Below are positions 41,410-50,576 of a DNA stretch of 64,000 bases, one piece after another. Positions within the stretch are counted from its first letter, which is position 1. Each line of letters starts with the position of its first letter. A program made the translations under genes and the position numbers. Source of the stretch: Micromonospora fulviviridis (lineage in GTDB: Bacteria > Actinomycetota > Actinomycetes > Mycobacteriales > Micromonosporaceae); assembly GCF_014648395.1 (NCBI RefSeq), contig NZ_BMRA01000013.1, positions 61,358-125,357 on the forward strand. Direction: 5' to 3'. The notes under the pieces are model-generated. The model made no database searches. It was not told the DNA's origin and was given only the letters and a program-made list of their open reading frames with translations.

Positions 41410-41575
41410 CCATTGCCTCCTATGTTGAAAGTTTTCGATCCGCTTCGGACAGCGTGGCAGAAAGTTCCATCGATGGGAAGAGGGGACACGGCGGCACCGT
41501 CAGCGGAGCGTGGGAGCGTGCCCACGGCCGGTGAGCGGGTTTCGGGATTGTTACCGGGCCGTGTCCGGCAGGGGG

Positions 41576-41605
41576 TGGACCGGACGCGATGCAAGCGCTT
41601 ACATG
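41576..41605 (+). promoter_or_regulatory. Promoter of the alpha-glucoside operon with a LacI-type operator
   Basis: The 14-mer TGCAAGCGCTTACA (41590-41603) is a near-perfect LacI/GalR-type palindrome centred on CG. TGGACC (41576-41581) and TACATG (41600-41605), 18 nt apart, are plausible -35 and -10; the operator overlaps them. The repressor is probably the LacI gene at 45154. Confidence 0.65.
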
Positions 41606-41671
41606 TGGGGACGACCATCGGACCGGCGCGGGTTCGATTTCCCCCACGCGCCGGCAAGGAAGGAGATCGGC

Positions 41672-43012
41672 ATGGCGTTTGCCAGATCGCGCCAGGCTCT
41701 CGCGATCGCCGGCGTTCTGGGGCTGGCGCTCGGCGCCACCGCCTGCGGTACCGGCAACGACAAGAAGAGCAGCAACGCGAGCAAGCCCGAGTGCGCCGCA
41801 TACGAGAAGTACCAGGGCCACGACGGCAAGAAGGTCACGATCTACTCGTCGATCCGGGACATCGAGGCCGACCGCCTGGACCAGTCCTGGAAGCAGTTCG
41901 AGGACTGCACGGGCATCGACATCGACCACGAGGGCTCGGGCGAGTTCGAGGCCCAGCTCGGCGTCCGGGTGGACGGCGGCAACGCCCCCGACCTGGCCTT
42001 CATCCCGCAGCCGGGTCTGCTCAAGCGGTTCGTCGACTCGGGCAAGATCAAGGAGGTCGGCGCCGACACCAAGGCCATGGCCGAGCAGAACTTCACCCCC
42101 GACTGGCTGAAGTACAGCACCGTCAACAGCAAGCTCTACGGCGTGCCGCTCGGCTCCAACGTCAAGTCGTACGTGTGGTACTCGCCGAAGACCTTCAAGG
42201 AGAAGGGCTGGAGCGTTCCGACCACCTGGGACGAGCTCATCACCCTGAGCGACAAGATCGCGGCGAGCGGCACCAAGCCGTGGTGCGCGGGCATCGAGTC
42301 CGGTGACGCCACCGGCTGGCCGGCCACCGACTGGATCGAGGACGTGCTGCTGCGCACCCAGGGGGTGGAGGTCTACGACCAGTGGACCACCCACGGCATC
42401 CCGTTCAACGACCCGAAGGTCGCCGACGCGGTCGACAAGGCCGGCACCATCCTCAAGAACGAGAAGTACATGAACGGCGGCTTCGGCGGCGTGAAGAGCA
42501 TCGCCACCACCTCCTTCCAGGAGGCCGGCACGCCGATCACCACCGGTAAGTGCGCCATGCACCGCCAGGCGTCCTTCTACGCCAACCAGTGGCCGGAGGG
42601 CACCAAGGTGGCCGAGGACGGCGACGTCTTCGCGTTCTACTTCCCGGCCGTCGACCCGGCCAAGGGCAAGCCGGTGCTGGGCGCCGGCGAGTTCGTCTCG
42701 GCCTTCGCCGACCGTCCCGAGGTCCAGGCGGTGCAGACCTACCTGGCCTCCGGCGAGTACGTCAACAGCCGCGCCAAGATCGGCGACTGGCTGTCGGCGA
42801 ACAAGAAGCTCGACATCAACAACGTCCCGAACCCGGTGGACAAGCTCTCCGTCCAGATCCTCCAGGACCCGAAGACCGAGTTCCGGTTCGACGGCTCGGA
42901 CCTGATGCCGGCCGCGGTCGGCGCGGGCACCTTCTGGAAGGGCATGGTCGACTGGATCAACGGCAAGGACACCACCACGGTGCTGAACGGCATCGAGGGC
43001 AGCTGGAAGTGA
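41672..43012 (+). CDS. ABC transporter sugar-binding lipoprotein (alpha-glucoside type)
   Basis: A 446-aa extracellular solute-binding protein. Signal peptide with lipobox LGATAC (Cys near residue 25) anchors it to the membrane. Family-1 SBP features: KKVTIYSSIRDIEADRLDQSW, DLAFIPQPGL and PTTWDELITLSDKIA. Its closest remembered relatives are AglE-type proteins, so maltose/trehalose-like alpha-glucosides are the likely cargo (inference from the neighbouring glucosidase). GGAAGGAG precedes ATG by 7 nt. First gene of the operon; no ABC ATPase is encoded nearby. Confidence 0.88.
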   Translation: MAFARSRQALAIAGVLGLALGATACGTGNDKKSSNASKPECAAYEKYQGHDGKKVTIYSSIRDIEADRLDQSWKQFEDCTGIDIDHEGSGEFEAQLGVRVDGGNAPDLAFIPQPGLLKRFVDSGKIKEVGADTKAMAEQNFTPDWLKYSTVNSKLYGVPLGSNVKSYVWYSPKTFKEKGWSVPTTWDELITLSDKIAASGTKPWCAGIESGDATGWPATDWIEDVLLRTQGVEVYDQWTTHGIPFNDPKVADAVDKAGTILKNEKYMNGGFGGVKSIATTSFQEAGTPITTGKCAMHRQASFYANQWPEGTKVAEDGDVFAFYFPAVDPAKGKPVLGAGEFVSAFADRPEVQAVQTYLASGEYVNSRAKIGDWLSANKKLDINNVPNPVDKLSVQILQDPKTEFRFDGSDLMPAAVGAGTFWKGMVDWINGKDTTTVLNGIEGSWK

Positions 43013-43018
43013 TCTGAG

Positions 43019-43055
43019 GCGGTGGCCCGGTCCGCGACGCGGGCCGGGCCACCGC
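43019..43055 (+). terminator. Intercistronic hairpin between SBP and permease genes
   Basis: Perfect 12-bp outer stem (43019-43030 / 43044-43055). Likely attenuates or stabilises mRNA so that the lipoprotein is made in excess over the permeases. Confidence 0.6.
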
Positions 43056-43083
43056 CCGCAACCGAACCCTTGAGGGAGGGTCG

Positions 43084-44130
43084 ATGGAGTTCGACTTCGC
43101 GGCGGAACAGCCGAAGTTCCTCATGCTGATGTACGGGCTGATCGCTTTCGTCGCGGTGGTGGGTGGGCTGCTCCTGCTCCTCGACGTGGTGCCGGCCTGG
43201 TTCGCCCGCCGACGGGACGAGCGGCTGGTCGCCGCCGTGGCGAGCGGCGCGACCCTGCCCCGCTGGCGCAAGCCGCGGGAAGGCCTGATCGCGCTCTTCT
43301 TCCTGTTGCCGACCCTGCTGTTTCTCCTCGTCGGCCTGGTGGTGCCGGCGATCCGGACCACCCTCCTGTCGTTCATGGACAAGGACAGCAGCAACTGGGT
43401 GGGCCTGGCCAACTACAGCTGGCTGTTCTCCGAGGACTCGATCGTCCGGGTGCTGATCAACAGCCTGATCTGGGTGCTGCTGGTTCCGCTGGCGGCCACC
43501 GCGTTCGGCCTGATCTACGCCGTCCTCGTGGACAAGGCACGGTTCGAGGCGGTGGCCAAGTCCCTGATCTTCCTGCCGATGGCGATCTCGTTCGTCGGCG
43601 CCGCCATCATCTGGAAGTTCGTCTACGCCTACCGCGGCGACGGTGACCAGATCGGCCTGCTCAACCAGATCGTGGTCAGTCTGGGCGGGGAGCCGAAGCA
43701 GTGGCTGCTGGAGTCGCCGCTGAACACCTTCCTGCTCATCGTGATCATGGTGTGGATCCAGGCGGGCTTCGCCATGGTGGTGCTCTCCGCCGCCATCAAG
43801 GCCATCCCCGCGGACATCGTGGAGGCGGCCCGGCTCGACGGCGTCAGCCCCTGGCAGATGTTCTGGCAGATCACCATGCCGAGCATCCGGCCGGCGCTGA
43901 TCGTCGTGGTGGTGACGCTCTCGATCGCCACGCTCAAGGTCTTCGACATCGTCCGGACCGCCACCAACGGCAACTACGACACCAACGTGATCGCCACCGA
44001 GATGTACAACCAGGCGTTCCGGTACCAGGAGAACGGGCAGGGCTCGGCGCTCGCGGTCTTCCTCTTCGTCCTGGTGATCCCGATCGTGATCTACCAGATC
44101 CGCAACCTGCGTCAGCAGCGGGAGGGCTGA
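43084..44130 (+). CDS. Sugar ABC transporter permease (MalF-like)
   Basis: A 348-aa permease with seven or eight TM helices, including an extra N-terminal one (LMLMYGLIAFVAVVGGLLLLLDVV), then REGLIALFFLLPTLLFLLVGLVV. The EAA loop that contacts the ATPase is EAARLDGVSPWQMFWQI near residue 252. GAGGG before ATG. Second gene of the operon. Confidence 0.9.
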   Translation: MEFDFAAEQPKFLMLMYGLIAFVAVVGGLLLLLDVVPAWFARRRDERLVAAVASGATLPRWRKPREGLIALFFLLPTLLFLLVGLVVPAIRTTLLSFMDKDSSNWVGLANYSWLFSEDSIVRVLINSLIWVLLVPLAATAFGLIYAVLVDKARFEAVAKSLIFLPMAISFVGAAIIWKFVYAYRGDGDQIGLLNQIVVSLGGEPKQWLLESPLNTFLLIVIMVWIQAGFAMVVLSAAIKAIPADIVEAARLDGVSPWQMFWQITMPSIRPALIVVVVTLSIATLKVFDIVRTATNGNYDTNVIATEMYNQAFRYQENGQGSALAVFLFVLVIPIVIYQIRNLRQQREG

Positions 44131-44131
44131 G

Positions 44132-45091
44132 ATGACCACCGCAACCCCCACCGTCCCGGCCGGCACCCAGGCCACCGGGCCGACCACCCGCGCCGCCCGG
44201 GTGCGGAAGCGGCTGAACAGCCGCACCGCCACGCTGGTCTCGATCGTGATCGCGCTGCTCTGGACGATCCCGACCTTCGGCCTCTTCATCTCCTCGTTCC
44301 GGCCCGAGGACCAGATCAAGACCACCGGCTGGTGGACGTTCTTCAGCGACCCGCAGTTCACGCTGGAGAACTACCAGGAGGTGCTCTTCAGCAGCTCCTC
44401 CTCGGGACAGCTCGCGAGCTACTTCATCAACTCGCTGGCCATCACCATCCCGTCGGTGCTCTTCCCGCTCGCCTTCGCCTCGCTGGCCGCGTACGCACTG
44501 GCGTGGATCAACTTCAAGGGGCGGGACTGGCTCTACATCGCGATCTTCTCGCTGCAGATCGTGCCGCTGCAGATGGCCCTCGTGCCGCTGCTGAAGTTCT
44601 TCTCCACCGGCGTCACCGTCGCCGGCGTACAGATCCTCCCGGCCTGGGACCTGGTGGACGAGCAGAAGTTCGCGCAGGTCTGGTTCGCGCACACCTGCTT
44701 CGCGCTCCCGTTCGCCGTGTTCCTGCTGCACAACTTCATCTCGCAGCTCCCGGGGGACCTGATGGAGGCGGCCCGGGTCGACGGGGCCACCCACCCGAAG
44801 ATCTTCCGCACCATCGTCCTGCCCCTGATCACCCCGGCACTGGCCGCGTTCGGCATCTTCCAGTTCCTCTGGGTCTGGAACGACCTGCTGGTCGCGCTCA
44901 TCTTCGCCGGGGGCGGCGACGAGACGGCCCCGCTGACCGTCCGGCTCGCCGAGCTGGCCGGCACCCGGGGCAACGAGTGGCAACGGCTGACGGCCGGCGC
45001 GTTCGTGTCGATCGTCGTACCGCTGATCGTGTTCCTGTCCCTCCAGCGCTTCTTCGTGCGGGGTCTGCTCGCCGGCAGCGTCAAGGGCTGA
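44132..45091 (+). CDS. Sugar ABC transporter permease (MalG-like)
   Basis: A 319-aa permease: six TM helices (TLVSIVIALLWTIPTFGLF; ASYFINSLAITIPSVLFPLAFASLAAYAL; further helices) and EAA motif MEAARVDGATHPKIFRTIV near residue 215. Begins 2 nt after the MalF-like stop, so tightly coupled. With MalF-like partner and lipoprotein it forms a CUT1-type importer, needing an ATPase from elsewhere (MsiK-type sharing is known in actinobacteria). Confidence 0.9.
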   Translation: MTTATPTVPAGTQATGPTTRAARVRKRLNSRTATLVSIVIALLWTIPTFGLFISSFRPEDQIKTTGWWTFFSDPQFTLENYQEVLFSSSSSGQLASYFINSLAITIPSVLFPLAFASLAAYALAWINFKGRDWLYIAIFSLQIVPLQMALVPLLKFFSTGVTVAGVQILPAWDLVDEQKFAQVWFAHTCFALPFAVFLLHNFISQLPGDLMEAARVDGATHPKIFRTIVLPLITPALAAFGIFQFLWVWNDLLVALIFAGGGDETAPLTVRLAELAGTRGNEWQRLTAGAFVSIVVPLIVFLSLQRFFVRGLLAGSVKG

Positions 45092-45100
45092 TCCGCTGCT

Positions 45101-45130
45101 CCGCCGCCGCCGGTCCCCCGGCGGCGGCGG
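45101..45130 (+). terminator. Hairpin between permease and LacI genes
   Basis: Perfect 13-bp stem (45101-45113 / 45118-45130), 4-nt loop. Confidence 0.55.
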
Positions 45131-45153
45131 GCGCGGCTCGGAGCGGGGAACCA

Positions 45154-46224
45154 ATGACGAAGATTGACGATGTCGCCCGGCTGGCCGGGGTCTCCACGGC
45201 CACCGTCTCCCGGGCGCTGCGCGGCCTGCCGACGGTCTCGGCCGCGACGCGGCGCCGGGTGCTCGCCGCCGCCGAGCAGCTCCAGTACGCGGTCTCGCCG
45301 AGCGCCTCCCGGCTGGCCGGCGGGAAGACCGGCACGGTGGCCGTGGTGGTACCCCGGATCACCCGCTGGTTCTTCGGCACCGTGGTCGAGGCGGTCGAGG
45401 ACTACCTCCACCAGAACGGCTACGACCTGCTGCTCTACAACCTCGGCGGGCGGGAGCAGATCCGGCAGCGGGTGCTGCGCCCGGCCAGCCTGCACAAGCG
45501 GGTCGACGCGATCATCCTGGTCGCCACCCCGCTGCGCCCGTCCGACCTGACCGCGCTGACCAAGCTGGCCCTGCCCGGCGTGACCATCAGCTCCGGCAGC
45601 GGGGTGCCCGGCTGGCCCTGCGTCCGGATCGACGACGTGGCCGCGGCGCGGACCGCCACCCGGCACCTGCTCGACCTCGGCCACACCCGGATCGCGCACA
45701 TCTCCGGCGACCCGGACGACGAGCTGGCCTTCACCACCCATCTCGACCGCCGGCGCGGCTACCAGGAGGCGCTGCGCGCGGCCGGGCTCCGGCCCGACCC
45801 GAGCCTGGACGTCGAGTCGCAGTTCACCGTCGACGGCGGCACCCGGGCCACCGCCGAGCTGCTGGCCCGGGGCGAACCGCCGACCGCGATCTTCGCCGCC
45901 TGCGACGAGATGGCCATGGGCGCCATGACCGCCCTGCGCGACGCGGGGCTGCGGGTGCCGCAGGACGTCAGCGTGATCGGCGTCGACGACCACGACCTGG
46001 CCGGGGTGCTCGGCCTGAGCACCATCGCCCAACCGGCCGCGGAGCAGGGTCTGCTGGCCGCCCGGATGCTGCTCGACCCGCTGGGCGGGCGCGCCGTCGA
46101 GCCGTACGCCGGGCTGGTGCCGGCGCAGCGCGGCCCGGAAACCGACCCGCGGTCACCGTCCTCCGTGATCCTGCCCACTCGCCTGGTGGTGCGCGAATCG
46201 ACCGCGCCGCCCCGGGCAAACTGA
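45154..46224 (+). CDS. LacI-family transcriptional repressor
   Basis: A 356-aa LacI/GalR regulator: N-terminal HTH (IDDVARLAGVSTATVSRALRG) with hinge helix (SASRLAGG) and a sugar-binding C-terminal domain (TVAVVVPRITRWFFGTVVEAVEDYL; TAIFAACDEMAMGAMTALRDAG; DVSVIGVDDHDLA). Sits inside the alpha-glucoside operon and very probably binds the operator at 41590. ATG at 45154 (GGGGAA upstream). Confidence 0.88.
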   Translation: MTKIDDVARLAGVSTATVSRALRGLPTVSAATRRRVLAAAEQLQYAVSPSASRLAGGKTGTVAVVVPRITRWFFGTVVEAVEDYLHQNGYDLLLYNLGGREQIRQRVLRPASLHKRVDAIILVATPLRPSDLTALTKLALPGVTISSGSGVPGWPCVRIDDVAAARTATRHLLDLGHTRIAHISGDPDDELAFTTHLDRRRGYQEALRAAGLRPDPSLDVESQFTVDGGTRATAELLARGEPPTAIFAACDEMAMGAMTALRDAGLRVPQDVSVIGVDDHDLAGVLGLSTIAQPAAEQGLLAARMLLDPLGGRAVEPYAGLVPAQRGPETDPRSPSSVILPTRLVVRESTAPPRAN

Positions 46225-46259
46225 AGAATTCGTCCCGTACGCACGACAGGGAGAAAGCG

Positions 46260-47903
46260 CTGAACACCGACGCGACGCAGGAGACCCCGGCCACCGGCTG
46301 GTGGACCGAGGCCGTCATCTACCAGATCTACCCGCGCTCGTTCGCCGACGCGAACGGCGACGGCATCGGCGACCTCCCCGGCATCACGGCCCGCCTCGAC
46401 CACCTCAGCGAGCTGGGGGTCGACGCGATCTGGCTGTCGCCGTTCTACCCGTCCCCCCAGGCCGACGCCGGCTACGACGTGGCCGACTACCGGGACGTCG
46501 ACCCGCTCTTCGGCACCCTCGGCGACGCCGACAAGATGATCGCCGAGGCGAAGGCGCGCGGCCTGCGGGTGATCGTCGACCTGGTGCCCAACCACACCTC
46601 GTCGGAGCACCGCTGGTTCCGGGCCGCGGTCGCGGCCGCGCCGGGCAGCCCGGAGCGGCAGCGGTACATCTTCCGCGACGGCAAGGGCCCGCAGGGCGCC
46701 GAGCCGCCGAACGACTGGACGAGCGTCTTCGGCGGGCCGGCCTGGACCCGGCTGCCGGACGGCCAGTGGTACCTGCACCTCTTCGACACCGGCCAGCCCG
46801 ACCTCAACTGGGGCAACCCGGAGGTGCGCGCCGAGTTCCTGGACATCCTCCGGTTCTGGCTGGACCGGGGCGTCGACGGGTTCCGGGTGGACGTGGCGCA
46901 CGGCCTCATCAAGCAGGCCGACCTGGCCGACTGGCAGGAGCCGCAGGAGATCCTCTCCGGTCAGGACGTGGACAAGCCGCGCCCGCCCATGTGGGACCAG
47001 GACGGCGTGCACGACATCTACCGGGAGTGGCGGCGGCTGCTCGACTCCTATGACGGGGAGCGGATCCTGGTCGCCGAGGCGTGGGTGGAGCCGGCCGAGC
47101 GGCTGGCCCGCTACGTGCGGCCGGACGAGATGCACCAGGCGTTCAACTTCGAGTACCTGCTCGCCGCCTGGACCGCCCCGGCCCAGTACGCGGTGATCAC
47201 CCGCTCGCTGGAGGCCACCGACAGCGTCGGCGCACCGACCACCTGGGTGCTGTCGAACCACGACGTGGTCCGGCACGCCTCCCGGCTCGGGCTGGCCGTC
47301 GGCGGCGGCCGCCCGAACGGGATCGGTATCGGCGACCCGCAGCCCGACGCCGCGCTCGGCCTGCGCCGGGCCCGGGCGGCCAGCCTGCTGATGCTCGCCC
47401 TGCCCGGCTCCGCCTACCTCTACCAGGGCGAGGAGCTGGGGCTGCCGGAGCACACCACGCTGCCCGACGAGGCCCGGCAGGACCCGACCTGGGAGCGCAG
47501 CCTGCACACCCAGCGCGGCCGGGACGGCTGCCGGGTGCCGATCCCGTGGGAGGCCGACGCCCCGTCGTACGGCTTCGGGCCGACCGACGCGAGCTGGCTC
47601 CCGCAGCCGCCGGTCTGGGCCGAGTACGCGCTCGACCGGCAGCGCGGGGTCGACGGCTCGACCTACGAGCTGTACCGGACCGCGCTGCGGCTGCGCCGCG
47701 AGCACGGCCTGGCCCGGGGGCCGATGAGCTGGCTCACCTCGGGCGACGAGGTGCTCGCCCTCACCAACGGCGGGCTCACCGTACTCACCAACTTCGGCGC
47801 GGTACCGGTGCCGCTGCCGGCCGGCGCCGAGGTGCTGGCGTCGAGCGCCCCGCTGGAGGCCGACGCCGTCCCCACCGACGTGACTGTCTGGTACCGCGCC
47901 TGA
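46260..47903 (+). CDS. GH13 alpha-glucosidase (probable CTG start)
   Basis: A 547-aa cytoplasmic oligo-alpha-glucosidase. GH13 core regions: WWTEAVIYQIYPRSF at the start, DLVPNHTS, GFRVDVAH (nucleophile Asp211), LVAEAW (acid/base Glu273), SNHD (Asp335). The WWTEAVIYQ strand is indispensable, but no ATG, GTG or TTG lies in frame before it. The only good start is CTG at 46260, with GGGAG 6 nt upstream. An automatic caller would begin at GTG 46479 and lose the first 73 residues. It hydrolyses sugars imported by the preceding ABC system and ends the operon 36 nt after the LacI gene. Confidence 0.85.
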   Translation: MNTDATQETPATGWWTEAVIYQIYPRSFADANGDGIGDLPGITARLDHLSELGVDAIWLSPFYPSPQADAGYDVADYRDVDPLFGTLGDADKMIAEAKARGLRVIVDLVPNHTSSEHRWFRAAVAAAPGSPERQRYIFRDGKGPQGAEPPNDWTSVFGGPAWTRLPDGQWYLHLFDTGQPDLNWGNPEVRAEFLDILRFWLDRGVDGFRVDVAHGLIKQADLADWQEPQEILSGQDVDKPRPPMWDQDGVHDIYREWRRLLDSYDGERILVAEAWVEPAERLARYVRPDEMHQAFNFEYLLAAWTAPAQYAVITRSLEATDSVGAPTTWVLSNHDVVRHASRLGLAVGGGRPNGIGIGDPQPDAALGLRRARAASLLMLALPGSAYLYQGEELGLPEHTTLPDEARQDPTWERSLHTQRGRDGCRVPIPWEADAPSYGFGPTDASWLPQPPVWAEYALDRQRGVDGSTYELYRTALRLRREHGLARGPMSWLTSGDEVLALTNGGLTVLTNFGAVPVPLPAGAEVLASSAPLEADAVPTDVTVWYRA

Positions 47904-47910
47904 CAGCTGC

Positions 47911-47957
47911 AAGGAGGGGCCCCTTCCCACGCCTCGTGCGCGGAAGGGGCCCCTTTC
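47911..47957. terminator. Bidirectional hairpin terminator
   Basis: A 13-bp perfect stem (47915-47927 / 47942-47954), 14-nt loop; ends in TTTCT on the plus strand. Ends the alpha-glucoside operon and the convergent MFS gene. The AGGGGCCCCTT-type core looks like a repeated terminator sequence in this genus. Confidence 0.8.
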
Positions 47958-49373
47958 TCACAGGCGGTCGGCGCGGGCGTGCAGCAGGTCGTGGACCTGG
48001 GCGATGTCCCGGGGCGAGGTGCGGGCGGCGAGCCAGTACATGAGGCCGGTCGGGATGAAGAAGAGCTGGAAGGCGGCCAGCCCGACGGCGTAGTTCAGCG
48101 GCGGCGGGAAGGCCGCCCGCAGCGCCTGGAAGGCCACCCCGACCAACCCGTTGCCGGCCGCCCGGCCGACCCCGTTGACCAGGTTGCCGAGGCTGTAGAC
48201 GGTGCCCCGGTGCTCGGGCGGGTTGACGTCGGCGATCAGCGCGAACCAGTTGGGCGAGTTGGCCGAGGTGAGCGCGAGGGCGAGCACGGCGGTGAGCAGG
48301 CTCAGCCCGACCGTGGGCTCGGTGAACACGCTGGCCAGCACCGCCGCGATCACCGCGCCGGAGCTGCCGCCGTCCGGCACGTCGATCCGGATCGGCACGA
48401 GGAACAGGACCAGGTAGAACGGCACGGCCGCGAGGATGCCCACCGCCGCGACCAGGGCCCGGCCGCTCGGCGTACGCCGTTGCAGCGCGTCGCCGGCCAG
48501 GCCGCCCACGATCGAGAGCACCCCGCCGAGCTGGAACAGGGTGGCGAAGACGCTGCCCACCACCACGGCGGTGGCCGCCGAGTAGCCCTGCGCCTCGGCC
48601 CGCTGGCTGAACAGCACCGGCAACCAGACCAGCGAGCCGAACGCCGCCTGCGCGGTCAGCCCCTGGAGGACCAGCCAGCGGTTGGTCCGCCGGGCCAGGA
48701 TCCGGGGCAGGTCGGCGCGGCTGATCCGGTAGTCGTACTCGGCGCCGGCGTCGAGCGCCGCGGCCAGCTCCGGCTCGCTCTGCCCGCGCCGGATGTCGTA
48801 CGTGAACAGGTACGCCACGGTGGCGGCCAGGCCGACCACGGTGAGCACGAGGAACGGCCGCCGCCAGTCGGTGGCGCCGAGCAGCCCCCCGGTCAGCGTG
48901 CCGGCGAGCGTGCCGACGCCCTGGGACAGGCCCCAGAAGCTCATCACGAGGCCACGGCGGCGCGGCGAGATCAGGTCGGTGACCACGGAGAAGCCGACCG
49001 AGCCCACCGCGCCCAGCCCGACCGCGGCGACCAGTTGGGCGACCAGGAACGTCGAGTAGTGCTCGGCGAGGGCACTGCCCCCGGTGCCGGCCGCCCAGAT
49101 CAGCGTGCCGACCATGAGCAGCGGCTTGCGGTTCGTCCGGTCGCCGACGTACGCCCAGGCCACCGCCGCGACCGCGCTGACCAGGAAGCTGACCGCGGTG
49201 ACCAGGCCGAGCAGCCGCGACGACACGCCCAGCGCGCCGGAGATCGACCCGTAGAGCGGCGGGACCAGGCCGATGGCCACGTTGTCCAGCGAGGCGAGGA
49301 CCACGAACACCACCACGCTGTAGAACCGGTGCGCCGCGTTCCCTTGCCGGGAGACCCTCGTGCCGCTGCTCAT
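47958..49373 (-). CDS. MFS transporter
   Basis: A 471-aa major facilitator with about twelve TM helices; the loop-2 motif is visible as WAYVGDRTNRKPLLMVGTL (D-x-x-N-R-K), and WFALIADVNPPEHRGTVYSLGN is the loop after helix 10. Substrate unknown; could export drugs or carry sugars. Start ATG at 49373 without obvious ribosome site. Convergent with the glucosidase. Confidence 0.88.
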   Translation of the reverse strand: MSSGTRVSRQGNAAHRFYSVVVFVVLASLDNVAIGLVPPLYGSISGALGVSSRLLGLVTAVSFLVSAVAAVAWAYVGDRTNRKPLLMVGTLIWAAGTGGSALAEHYSTFLVAQLVAAVGLGAVGSVGFSVVTDLISPRRRGLVMSFWGLSQGVGTLAGTLTGGLLGATDWRRPFLVLTVVGLAATVAYLFTYDIRRGQSEPELAAALDAGAEYDYRISRADLPRILARRTNRWLVLQGLTAQAAFGSLVWLPVLFSQRAEAQGYSAATAVVVGSVFATLFQLGGVLSIVGGLAGDALQRRTPSGRALVAAVGILAAVPFYLVLFLVPIRIDVPDGGSSGAVIAAVLASVFTEPTVGLSLLTAVLALALTSANSPNWFALIADVNPPEHRGTVYSLGNLVNGVGRAAGNGLVGVAFQALRAAFPPPLNYAVGLAAFQLFFIPTGLMYWLAARTSPRDIAQVHDLLHARADRL

Positions 49374-49426
49374 GCCGGGCAGCCAATCAGGTGCCGGTCA
49401 CGGCCGGAACACGGGCCCCCACCCGG

Positions 49427-50536
49427 TCAGAGGTAGCCGCCGATCTCGACCGGCACCGCGCCGGCCGGCGACGTCCCGGCACGCAGCCCGTACAGCTCGG
49501 CGAGGGTGGCGCCCTGCGGCGGGACGCCGGCGGAGGTGCCGAGCCAGCCGGCCGCCTCGGCGTGCGACAGCGGGCCGACCTCGATCCGGGCCAGGCAGCG
49601 CCCGGGCCGGGTCACCGCCGGGTGCAGCCGGGAGAGGTCCTCGTTGGTGGTGATCGCCACCAGCACGTTGCGTCCCTGGCCGAGCAGCCCGTCGGTCAGG
49701 TTCAGCAGTCGGGACAGGGCCTGCCCGGTCGCCTGCCGGGCCTCCCCCCGGATCAGCTCGTCGCAGTCCTCGAGGATCAGCAGCCGCCAGCGGCGGCGCT
49801 CCTCGCCGTCGTCGCCCTCCTCGTGCTCCCCCACCGCCACCTCGGCGAGATAGGCGGGATCGCCGAAGAGCACCTCGGGGTCGAGGACGCAGTCCACCTG
49901 GCACCACTCGCGCCACTCGCGGGCGAGCGCGCGCAGCGCCGTGGTCTTCCCGGTGCCCGGCGGCCCGTGCATGAGCAGCAGCCGACCGGCGACCGTCTCG
50001 GGCGTCGCCACCATGAGGGCGTCCAGCCGGGTCGCCGCCGCGGCCGGATAGTTGGCCCGGATGTCGGACCAGGTCGGCGTGGTGATGCGCCGGGTGTCCC
50101 GCTGGGCGCCCCGGCGGGCGTTCTGGTGCCAGAAGCCGATCGGGCCGGTGTCCCGTTGCACCGGCTCGGCCCCGCCCGTGACGATCTCGTCCAGGACGGC
50201 CGCGCCGGTCGCCTCGTCGACGGCGGTGACCGTCACCTCCGCGCCCCGGCCACGCCAGCTCACCACCCGCACCGTCCAGCCGTCGCCGCCGGCGAGCCGG
50301 GCCACCCGGTTGCGCTCGATGGCCGTCCGGGTCAGCGTCGCGCGCTCGGGCACCAGCTCGGCCCCGGCCCGGACCTTGGCCAGGCGGACCGTCCGCGCCC
50401 AGGGGTGACGGCCGGTGACGAAGTCGGTCAGCAGCAGCGTGTCGATGACGTCGCCGGGGCTGTCGACGTCGTCGTACTGGAAGACGGGCAGCGGGTTGGG
50501 CCGGGCGGCGGCTCCGGTCGGGGAGGTCGGTGGCAC
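49427..50536 (-). CDS. DUF5925 / AAA-family ATPase
   Basis: A 369-aa protein: N-terminal DUF5925-like domain (FQYDDVDSPGDVIDTLLLTDFVTGRHPW), then an AAA core with Walker A GPPGTGKTT near residue 190, Walker B LLILEDCDEL and sensor region LVAITTNEDLSRLHPAVTRPGR. Acts as a molecular motor, target unknown. GTG start at 50536. A possible second start lies a few residues on. Confidence 0.8.
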   Translation of the reverse strand: MPPTSPTGAAARPNPLPVFQYDDVDSPGDVIDTLLLTDFVTGRHPWARTVRLAKVRAGAELVPERATLTRTAIERNRVARLAGGDGWTVRVVSWRGRGAEVTVTAVDEATGAAVLDEIVTGGAEPVQRDTGPIGFWHQNARRGAQRDTRRITTPTWSDIRANYPAAAATRLDALMVATPETVAGRLLLMHGPPGTGKTTALRALAREWREWCQVDCVLDPEVLFGDPAYLAEVAVGEHEEGDDGEERRRWRLLILEDCDELIRGEARQATGQALSRLLNLTDGLLGQGRNVLVAITTNEDLSRLHPAVTRPGRCLARIEVGPLSHAEAAGWLGTSAGVPPQGATLAELYGLRAGTSPAGAVPVEIGGYL

Positions 50537-50576
50537 GCCACGATGATCCCCGCCGGTCGACCGCCCGGCATCCCGT

